A stretch of DNA of 5,956 nucleotides, taken from assembly GCA_020024075.1 (NCBI GenBank), contig JAHHUJ010000136.1, positions 1-5,956 of the forward strand. Direction: 5' to 3'. Made by a program: the position numbers and the translations under genes. Source of the DNA: Psychrobacter sp. (GTDB lineage: Bacteria; Pseudomonadota; Gammaproteobacteria; Pseudomonadales; Moraxellaceae). The notes under the pieces were generated by a model. That model was not told the DNA's origin. It was given only the letters and a program-made list of their open reading frames with translations, and ran no database searches. Positions 1 through 5,332 of this stretch are shown here, piece after piece (the first letter of the stretch is position 1; every line of letters begins with the position of its first letter).

Positions 1-685
1 GGTGACTTGGCTAGATAATGCCAGTAGTGTTATCCCCACCTTAAAGAGTTTTAATGATCAAAACCAACTGGTTTCAGGTATTGTACTGGATGTGGGTCTG
101 CCCGATGGAGATGGTCTGAATCTATGTCAAGACATTCGTCATAGCGATAGTATTGGCTCTTTAAAACAGCTGCCTATCGTGTTTTTGACTGCCCGAAGTG
201 ATGAGGTGGATAGAATCCTTGGTCTAGAAATGGGTGGCGATGACTACTGTCCCAAACCCTTTAGTCCACGCGAATTAGTAGCTCGGTTAAAGGCTATTTG
301 GCGCCGCGAGCAATTAACCGCTTCTAATGTAGACCACCAAACTCTAGATGCTGATGAGGTGACAGAGCCGCAATTTTTCGAGCTTGAGTCAGGAACTTGG
401 CGTTATGAGCCTATGACCTACACCTTATATTGGAATGATAATAAATTAGAGCTAAGCAATACTGAGCGTAAGCTGCTTTTGGCCTTACTGGCAAATCCTG
501 AACGCGTTTTTAGCCGAGAACAGCTGTTAAATTCAATCAGTGACTATCCTGACCATCGTTTGGCACGTACTATTGACAGTCATGTCAAATCCATTCGCAA
601 ACAGTTGGCTCAAGTGAGTGACCAACAAGACTTAGAAATCATTCATACCCATCGCGGCTTAGGCTATGGACTTTGTGCTTCATGA
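1..685 (+). CDS. creB: CreB-like response regulator (OmpR/PhoB family), 5'-truncated by window edge
   Basis: DNA-binding response regulator, the cytoplasmic partner of the CreC kinase encoded next. The visible reading frame starts at base 2 with a GTG that is almost certainly an internal Val. It begins at receiver strand beta-2, so about 20-25 residues with the acidic-pocket Asp/Glu pair lie upstream. Fragment numbering: phospho-acceptor Asp30 in VLDVGLPDGDG, switch Thr63 in FLTARSDEVDR, conserved Lys85 in KPFSPRE. The run FLTARS-EVDR-LGLE-G-DDY-KPFSPRE is closely CreB-like. A winged-helix domain follows (about 128-227), with recognition helix near RTIDSHVKSIRKQL (189-202) and wing HTHRGLGYGL. 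The linker between domains (about 104-127) is acidic and seems about ten residues longer than in E. coli CreB as I recall it. The TGA stop overlaps the creC ATG, indicating a translationally coupled operon. The family is certain; the CreB assignment is strong because of CreC. Confidence 0.88.
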   Translation, partial: VTWLDNASSVIPTLKSFNDQNQLVSGIVLDVGLPDGDGLNLCQDIRHSDSIGSLKQLPIVFLTARSDEVDRILGLEMGGDDYCPKPFSPRELVARLKAIWRREQLTASNVDHQTLDADEVTEPQFFELESGTWRYEPMTYTLYWNDNKLELSNTERKLLLALLANPERVFSREQLLNSISDYPDHRLARTIDSHVKSIRKQLAQVSDQQDLEIIHTHRGLGYGLCAS

Positions 686-2580
686 ATGACCCCAAAGACA
701 GCGATAAAAAACCGCCTGTAAATTCCAATAACTGGTACGCTAAGCTCCACCCTATCGGTAGAGAAGTTCCGCCTATCGTGCCAGATAGCAAACCCAAAAA
801 AATCCTAAATCTAAGTCTATTTTTTAGGATTTGGATTGCAGTGGGTGTCATCGTCATCATCTCCGGCATTGTGGTATTCAATCAGCTTTTTAATTATGTA
901 CGCCCCATTACTCAACAAGTCATTGAAGACACCTTAGTCGATACCTCAAAGCTATTGGCTGCCAGTCTGCAATCTGCCGTTGAATCGGGAGAGATCTATG
1001 ACAAGCATTACCAAGTCATGCTGGATAAGGCTTTTATGGCACCTGAGACCGAAGCTAGTAGTGAAACAGAGCCTAAAAATAAAGCGCACCAATCTAAACA
1101 GAAGCAATCTAACCCACAGTCTAAGCAGCAATCTAATAAGGAGCACCCTAAAGATAATGGTTGGCTAGATTCCTCATTGTCTACTGACTCGTGGTATCAC
1201 GAAAAGACTCATAGCAGCTTCCGGGTTTATATCACTGATAAACATGGAGTGGTTATCTATGACTCGCTTCCCAAAGACATCAGTAGTACCAAAGAGTTTG
1301 TAGAAAAAAATGCGGAAGGTGAAGACTATTCCAGCTGGAACGATGTCAATCTAACCTTGCAAGGTAAATATGGTGCCAGAACCACACGTACCGACCCTGA
1401 GGATGCTACCTCCTCCATCATGTACGTCGCCCAGCCCATTTACAGCTCAGCAGATAATCAACAAATTATTGGGGTGGTTAGTATTGGCAAGCCTACTGCT
1501 ACTATCTTGCCATATCTTAATGCCACCCGTCAGCGGATGCTAAGCGCCTCATTAATCATCAGTATTCTAACTTTATTGATGGCAGGGCTTATTGCTTGGT
1601 GGCTGCGTCAAAGTACCTTATTAGTAACAAAATATACCCAGTCTTTAGCACAAGACACTAAGAAGCCTTATTTTTATTTAGGCAAAGAGCTTAATGAGCT
1701 AAGTGACACTATTGAAAGCATGAAGCACCGTTTGGAAAACAGAGCTTACGTCACCGATTATGTACACACCCTTACTCATGAATTAAAAAGCCCCCTGACT
1801 GCTATTAGAGCCTGTGGTGAGCTGCTTGAAGAGACAGACTTGGACAGTGAAGATCGGCTGATGTTGAGTCAAACCATCACTGAGCAAAGCATCAAACTGC
1901 AATCTTTAATTGATAGGCTACTATTACTGGCCAAAATTGAGCAGCCTACGTTTAAGCTATCTATGCAGCCCATTAACCTAGATGCATTAATGAGAACGTT
2001 AATCTCAGGTAGTGAAATGCAGCGTCAAAACCAACACATCCAAATTGACTATCAGTGTCAAATTATTAACCCTGAGACTAAGTTTATCCTAGCCGATGAA
2101 TTTTGGATTACCCAAGCCCTGCAAAACGTATTAGACAATGCTTTGTACTTTGCCAAAAGCAGGGTTATTATCCACCTAGGCCTGCAAAGCTTTAATAAGA
2201 CTGACTATATTCAGCTGTCTATCATTAATAATGGCGACTTAATCCCTGAGTATGCTTTAGAAAAAGTCTTCGATCGTTATTTTAGTTTATCGCATCAATA
2301 CCATAGGCAACCTAGTGACAATATCAATGCAGGAAACAATAACATTGAGCCTGCCAATGGTCCACAACCTCAAACACAAGCAAAAAAAGGCACAGGCTTG
2401 GGGCTTACCCTAGTCAAGCAAGTTATTGAACGTCATGGAGGCATGGTTACTATTCACAATCTACAATCCTTTCCAACTGAGTCCAGTGAAATAGCTTCTG
2501 ATGACATTGCCACTGGTGAAATAGAAAGCACTGGAGTTGAGCTAACCCTTTATTTACCGGTAGCGTCAGTTAATATTTAG
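682..2580 (+). CDS. creC: CreC-like sensor histidine kinase
   Basis: Inner-membrane sensor kinase, 632 aa, that phosphorylates the CreB-like regulator. ATG at 682 is chosen because it forms the ATGA overlap with the creB stop; a TTG three codons earlier is less plausible. No clear Shine-Dalgarno is visible, consistent with coupling. Order: hydrophilic N-terminal extension (1-45), TM1 (about 46-66), periplasmic sensor (67-285), TM2 (286-308), HAMP-like linker, H box with His366 in THELKSP, N box with Asn486 in LDNA, F box at Phe530, G2 box GTGLGL (570-575). The periplasmic stretch DYSSWNDVNLTLQGKYGART and the SSIMYVAQPI segment match E. coli CreC as I remember it. The protein is about 160 residues longer than E. 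coli CreC (474 aa). The surplus is the N-terminal extension plus low-complexity insertions near 120-170, 542-569 and 598-618. The G1 box reads INNGDLIP, with Asn where Asp is usual. No creD gene follows. Confidence 0.92.
   Translation: MNDPKDSDKKPPVNSNNWYAKLHPIGREVPPIVPDSKPKKILNLSLFFRIWIAVGVIVIISGIVVFNQLFNYVRPITQQVIEDTLVDTSKLLAASLQSAVESGEIYDKHYQVMLDKAFMAPETEASSETEPKNKAHQSKQKQSNPQSKQQSNKEHPKDNGWLDSSLSTDSWYHEKTHSSFRVYITDKHGVVIYDSLPKDISSTKEFVEKNAEGEDYSSWNDVNLTLQGKYGARTTRTDPEDATSSIMYVAQPIYSSADNQQIIGVVSIGKPTATILPYLNATRQRMLSASLIISILTLLMAGLIAWWLRQSTLLVTKYTQSLAQDTKKPYFYLGKELNELSDTIESMKHRLENRAYVTDYVHTLTHELKSPLTAIRACGELLEETDLDSEDRLMLSQTITEQSIKLQSLIDRLLLLAKIEQPTFKLSMQPINLDALMRTLISGSEMQRQNQHIQIDYQCQIINPETKFILADEFWITQALQNVLDNALYFAKSRVIIHLGLQSFNKTDYIQLSIINNGDLIPEYALEKVFDRYFSLSHQYHRQPSDNINAGNNNIEPANGPQPQTQAKKGTGLGLTLVKQVIERHGGMVTIHNLQSFPTESSEIASDDIATGEIESTGVELTLYLPVASVNI
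1090..1140 (+). repeat. In-frame degenerate 12-nt repeat in creC (Gln-Ser-Lys/Asn units)
   Basis: The octamer CAATCTAA, or CAGTCTAA once, starts at 1090, 1105, 1117 and 1129, so the spacings are 15, 12 and 12. All spacings are multiples of three, and each copy encodes Gln-Ser-Lys or Gln-Ser-Asn in the creC frame. It lies in a hydrophilic K/Q/S/N-rich part of the predicted periplasmic domain (roughly residues 120-165) that E. coli CreC appears to lack. The pattern suggests growth of a short tandem repeat followed by drift. Changes in copy number would leave the reading frame intact. Confidence 0.75.
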
Positions 2581-2588
2581 ACTGTCAA

Positions 2589-2614
2589 AATCCTTACCAT
2601 ATACAGTAAGGATT
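2589..2614. terminator. Hairpin between convergent creC and DUF2798 gene, possible bidirectional terminator
   Basis: A perfect 9-bp inverted repeat, AATCCTTAC (2589-2597) and GTAAGGATT (2606-2614), with an 8-nt loop. It begins 8 nt after the creC stop and its right arm covers the first bases of the minus-strand stop codon (2613-2615). On the minus strand the 3' arm runs into only four T's, two of them in the stem. On the + strand there is no T-run. It is therefore a weak intrinsic terminator by sequence, but the position between converging genes fits. A competing 5-bp pairing (ACTGT 2581-2585 with ACAGT 2603-2607) is also possible. Confidence 0.5.
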
Positions 2615-2837
2615 ACTCACTCTTCTCCAAAATTTTACGAGTCAGATTCTGTACTGGTTGACCAATAATTAATACAATAATAAAAGCGGCCGGCAAAGCT
2701 ATCTTCCAAGCATTAAAAAAGTTACTAAAAAAAGTATCTGACCAGCCCAAGTTTATAAAAGTAATGAACATGGTCATTATGCCAGACAGTAATGTTGCCA
2801 TTATTGCCGTATTAACTAAGCGAAACTTAAAACCCAT
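2613..2837 (-). CDS. Small two-helix membrane protein, DUF2798-like
   Basis: A 74-aa protein of unknown function. Two hydrophobic segments, about residues 8-29 and 43-60, are separated by a short aromatic stretch, NLGWSDTFFSNFFNAW. A Pro near the middle (IALPAAF) and a conserved-looking GQPVQNLTRKIL tail follow. This layout, with W-S-D, a second Trp, A-P-A-F and a terminal P-V-x-x-L-x-R, is what I associate with DUF2798 proteins; the assignment is from memory and was not searched. It probably sits in the inner membrane with a short charged C-terminus. The start is supported by a good ribosome binding site six bases upstream. It converges on creC with 32 bp between the stop codons and appears to be a single-gene transcript. 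It is not expected to be part of the creBC operon. It also differs from creD, the usual cre-linked membrane gene, which encodes a much longer protein. Confidence 0.72.
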   Translation of the reverse strand: MGFKFRLVNTAIMATLLSGIMTMFITFINLGWSDTFFSNFFNAWKIALPAAFIIVLIIGQPVQNLTRKILEKSE

Positions 2838-2843
2838 GTTTAA

Positions 2844-2848
2844 CCTCT
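2844..2848 (-). promoter_or_regulatory. Shine-Dalgarno of the DUF2798-like gene
   Basis: The minus strand reads TAAGAGGTTAAACATG. AGAGG lies six bases before the ATG at 2837-2835. This is an ordinary, well-placed site, and it supports both that start and the reality of this short gene. Confidence 0.7.
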
Positions 2849-2921
2849 TATTGTTATTAACTGTTGTTGGCTAAATAAGCCCTATCTTTGCCTTTTAGTC
2901 TATATTATACATAAATATATA

Positions 2922-2944
2922 TTATATTATAATTTATAATATAA
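2922..2944. repeat. 23-bp A/T-only palindrome
   Basis: Perfect inverted repeat with 11-bp arms (2922-2932 and 2934-2944) around a single central base, made only of A and T. It covers the candidate -10 box of the DUF2798-like gene. It could be an operator or a cruciform-prone element, but such sequences arise by chance more readily in A/T-rich DNA. Confidence 0.45.
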
Positions 2945-2954
2945 ATAACTGCAA
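2926..2954 (-). promoter_or_regulatory. Candidate sigma-70 promoter for the DUF2798-like gene
   Basis: On the minus strand a perfect -10 TATAAT (2931-2926) sits 17 bp downstream of TTGCAG (2954-2949), a 3-of-6 match to the -35 consensus. A second perfect TATAAT lies at 2909-2904 without a good -35. Either would give a leader of roughly 60-85 nt. The region is almost all A/T, so -10 look-alikes are expected by chance and the exact site is uncertain. Confidence 0.35.
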
Positions 2955-2970
2955 TTTGCTCTAAGCAAAT
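2954..2970. repeat. 17-bp inverted repeat ATTTGCT-CTA-AGCAAAT
   Basis: Perfect 7-bp arms (2954-2960 and 2964-2970) separated by 3 bp, just upstream of the candidate -35 box and sharing its last base. The size and symmetry resemble a dimeric regulator site, though no known operator is recognised. The 10-bp palindrome AAAAGCTTTT lies immediately beside it at 2972-2981. Confidence 0.4.
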
Positions 2971-3058
2971 GAAAAGCTTTTGACTTACTTTTTCTTAGTC
3001 ACTTATAGCACCTAGTCTACGGCAACTTAAGATATTGATAAGCTTAGTCATTAACCAC

Positions 3059-3095
3059 AAAAAAAAGCTGCCAGAAATATCTGACAGCTCTTTTT
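3059..3095 (-). terminator. Rho-independent terminator of tkt
   Basis: The minus-strand RNA folds AGCUGUCAG (3089-3081) against CUGGCAGCU (3074-3066) around a 6-nt loop. It has nine pairs including one U-G wobble, and seven further U's follow directly. It lies 34 nt past the tkt stop codon. On the + strand the wobble becomes a C-A mismatch and the T-run is CTTTTT. The structure could therefore act in both directions but is clearly better for tkt. Confidence 0.9.
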
Positions 3096-3123
3096 ATAAT
3101 CTAGTATTTTATTTAGTATTAAA

Positions 3124-5124
3124 TCATGAAACCAAGCTATTGACCGCTTCTACCACAGCTGCATCAGTAATACCAAACTCTTTAAACAGATCAGCTGCTG
3201 GTGCAGATTCACCGTAAGTCGTCATACCAATGACTTTACCGTCTAGACCCACGAACTTGTACCAGTAATCTATGTGAGCGGCTTCCACAGCTACTCGGGC
3301 ACGGATGTTTGATGGCAATACTGACTCACGGTAATCGCTGTCTTGAGCGGTGAATACTTCAGCACATGGCATTGATACCACACGAACGCCCACGCCCTGC
3401 TCGCTTAAGGTATTGTAGGCATTGATAGCTAAGCCCACTTCTGAACCAGTAGCAATGATGATCGCTTGTAGCTCAGACTTCTCTTTTGCCAATACATAAC
3501 CACCTTTAGCAATATTAGCCACTTGCTCACTATCTCGCTGCTGATGCGGTAAGCTTTGACGGCTAAAGATAAGAGCCGATGGGTTGTTCTTGGCTTTTAA
3601 AGCTTCAGCCCAAGCTGTCGCTGACTCAGTGGTATCACAAGGACGCCAAGTGTGCAAATTTGGTGTGGTGCGTAAGCTGGTTAACTGCTCAACAGGCTGG
3701 TGCGTAGGACCATCTTCACCCAGACCAATTGAGTCGTGAGTATAGACATGGATAACACGCTGCTTCATTAGCGCACCCATACGTACCGCATTACGAGCAT
3801 ATTCCATAAACATCAAGAACGTAGCTACATAAGGGATAAAGCCGCCGTGGATAGCAATACCATTGGCAATGGCTGTCATACCAAACTCACGAACACCATA
3901 ATAGATGTAGTTACCATCAGCGTCTTTCTCAATGCCTTTTGCGTCTTTAAATAGCGTTAGGTTTGAGCCTGCTAAGTCTGCTGAGCCGCCCATAAGCTCT
4001 GGCAATAAAGGCTGGAAAGTATTGATAGCATTGAAGCTAGCTTGACGGCTAGCCACGTCTTCCCCTTGCTCTTGGCACTGCTGAATATAAGCTTGTGCTT
4101 GCTCATCAAAGTCAGCTGGTAGCTCGCCTTCTAAACGGCGCAATAGCTCTGCTGCAAGCTCTGGATAGGCTTTTTTGTAAGCTTCAAAGTCAGCTTCCCA
4201 GTTTTTCTCCAAGGCCTCACCTTTGGCTTTGGCATCCCAAGCTTCATAGATTTCATCCGCCAATTCAAATGGCGCGTGTTTCCAAGCCAACTCCTCACGA
4301 GTTAAGGCAATCTCATCATCCCCTAATGGTGCACCATGACTTGACGCTTTGCCTTGTTTGTTCGGGCTGCCCACACCAATAATGGTCTTACAAATAATCA
4401 AACTTGGCTTGCTGGTTTCTGCAATGGCCTCTTCAGTAGCTTTAGTAATGGCATCGGCATCATGACCATCTACTTTAAGCACTTGCCAGCCATAGCTTTC
4501 AAAGCGTTTTTCAGTATCGTCAGTAAACCAACCTTCTACTTCACCATCGATAGAAATACCATTGTCATCATAGAAGAATACCAATTTACCAAGGCCTAAA
4601 GTACCTGCCAAAGAAGCAACTTCATGACTGATACCTTCCATCAAGCAGCCATCACCTAAGAAAGCATAAGTGTGGTGGTCAATGATATTGTGACCTTCAC
4701 GGTTGAACTGAGCGGCTAAGGTTCTCTCAGCAATTGCGAAGCCCACTGCGTTAGCGATACCTTGACCCAAAGGACCTGTGGTGGTTTCAACACCTGGAGT
4801 ATAACCAAGCTCTGGGTGACCAGGCGTTTTTGAATGTAATTGACGGAAATTCTTTAAGTCATCAATGCTAACATCATAGCCTGTTAGGTGAAGTAATGAG
4901 TAAAGCAGCATTGAGCCATGACCATTAGATAACACAAAACGGTCGCGGTTGTGCCAGTTTGGATTTGTAGGGTTATGCTTTAAAAATTTACGCCACAATA
5001 CTTCAGCAATATCAGCCATACCCATTGGTGCGCCTGGGTGCCCTGAGTTGGCTTTTTGTACCGCATCAAAAGAAAGCACACGAATGGCGTTAGCTAGTTT
5101 GCGTTCAGATATAGGTGTAGACAT
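3124..5124 (-). CDS. tkt: Transketolase
   Basis: Cytoplasmic thiamine-diphosphate and metal-dependent enzyme of the non-oxidative pentose phosphate pathway. It moves two-carbon ketol units between sugar phosphates, for example xylulose-5-P plus ribose-5-P to sedoheptulose-7-P plus glyceraldehyde-3-P. The protein is 666 aa, full length for bacterial transketolases (about 660). In order: N-terminal diphosphate-binding domain with His29 (SGHPGAPMG), His69 (GHGSM), His103, the ThDP signature GDGCLMEG (157-164) ending at Asn188, and His263 (SSHGAPLG). The pyrimidine-binding domain has Glu413 (REFGM) and the signature GEDGPTHQPVEQ with His475. The C-terminal domain runs from about 540. All expected active-site residues are present and the frame is intact. 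ATG at 5124 has AGGA six bases upstream and starts at the usual MSTPISERKLANAIR. A strong terminator follows. serS lies 208 bp upstream in the same direction. No convincing promoter could be picked in that gap. Confidence 0.97.
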   Translation of the reverse strand: MSTPISERKLANAIRVLSFDAVQKANSGHPGAPMGMADIAEVLWRKFLKHNPTNPNWHNRDRFVLSNGHGSMLLYSLLHLTGYDVSIDDLKNFRQLHSKTPGHPELGYTPGVETTTGPLGQGIANAVGFAIAERTLAAQFNREGHNIIDHHTYAFLGDGCLMEGISHEVASLAGTLGLGKLVFFYDDNGISIDGEVEGWFTDDTEKRFESYGWQVLKVDGHDADAITKATEEAIAETSKPSLIICKTIIGVGSPNKQGKASSHGAPLGDDEIALTREELAWKHAPFELADEIYEAWDAKAKGEALEKNWEADFEAYKKAYPELAAELLRRLEGELPADFDEQAQAYIQQCQEQGEDVASRQASFNAINTFQPLLPELMGGSADLAGSNLTLFKDAKGIEKDADGNYIYYGVREFGMTAIANGIAIHGGFIPYVATFLMFMEYARNAVRMGALMKQRVIHVYTHDSIGLGEDGPTHQPVEQLTSLRTTPNLHTWRPCDTTESATAWAEALKAKNNPSALIFSRQSLPHQQRDSEQVANIAKGGYVLAKEKSELQAIIIATGSEVGLAINAYNTLSEQGVGVRVVSMPCAEVFTAQDSDYRESVLPSNIRARVAVEAAHIDYWYKFVGLDGKVIGMTTYGESAPAADLFKEFGITDAAVVEAVNSLVS

Positions 5125-5130
5125 AAAAAA

Positions 5131-5134
5131 TCCT
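5131..5134 (-). promoter_or_regulatory. Shine-Dalgarno of tkt
   Basis: The minus strand reads CCTAGGATTTTTTATG. AGGA lies six bases before the ATG, with an all-T spacer. It supports the chosen transketolase start. Confidence 0.7.
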
Positions 5135-5182
5135 AGGTTTTGGTAGTCAGTTAAAACTAAATGAGTTATTGCCAGATTAATT

Positions 5183-5217
5183 GGATAAGCGGCAAGTAAG
5201 TCACTTACAGCTTATCC
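5183..5217. repeat. 35-nt hairpin upstream of tkt
   Basis: Perfect 8-bp outer arms, GGATAAGC (5183-5190) and GCTTATCC (5210-5217), enclose a second perfect inverted repeat GTAAGT-C-ACTTAC (5196-5208; as RNA, GUAAG/CUUAC with a 3-nt loop). The arms are joined by an asymmetric 5/1 internal loop. It lies 59-93 nt before the tkt ATG. No T-run follows on either strand, so it is not a standard intrinsic terminator. It may be a leader structure, a regulator site, or part of the serS 3' end or the serS-tkt spacer. Confidence 0.65.
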
Positions 5218-5243
5218 TCGATAAAACATTAAAAAATTAGATT

Positions 5244-5270
5244 AAGAGTTAGCTGAGATACTCTTCAGCT
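5244..5270. repeat. Two overlapping, competing hairpins between serS and tkt
   Basis: AGCTGA (5251-5256) can pair with TCAGCT (5265-5270), and AAGAGT (5244-5249) with ACTCTT (5260-5265). The pairs interleave, so only one stem can form unless a pseudoknot does. On the + strand the first stem is followed by four more T's and looks like a short terminator for antisense transcripts. On the minus strand, the direction of serS and tkt, the second stem is followed, after a 7-nt gap, by six T's (5236-5231). It is at best a weak serS terminator. Confidence 0.45.
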
Positions 5271-5332
5271 TTTTAGCTATTGATCTATTTAATTAAACAA
5301 TCTATTTGATTAAAAAACACAATGAAGGTAAA

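Noticed and set aside
2..4. GTG at base 2 as the true start of the response regulator.
   Set aside because: Starting there would remove receiver strand beta-1 and the acidic pocket needed for phosphorylation; the frame is open at the window edge.
639..1168. Short open frames on both strands around the start of creC and its repeat region.
   Set aside because: They are shadows of creC in other frames. The intact 632-codon creC frame with full kinase motifs explains the region.
2980..3095. Possible small + strand RNA: TTGACT (2980-2985), TATAGC (3004-3009), ending at the tkt hairpin.
   Set aside because: The spacer is 18 bp, the -10 is only a 4-of-6 match and the + strand stem has a mismatch. 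Nothing in the roughly 80-nt product resembles a known RNA.
3035..3217. + strand reading frame of 60 codons running into the 3' end of tkt.
   Set aside because: It spans the tkt terminator and is antisense to a well-conserved gene. It has no ribosome binding site and no recognisable protein features.
4095..4599. + strand open frames of 81-95 codons opposite tkt.
   Set aside because: These are antisense shadows of the transketolase coding sequence, without their own initiation signals or plausible composition.
5125..5332. A CreB tag (TTCAC-N6-TTCAC) or a clear sigma-70 promoter for tkt.
   Set aside because: No TTCAC or GTGAA occurs in this spacer, and no -35/-10 pair with acceptable spacing was better than chance in such A/T-rich DNA.
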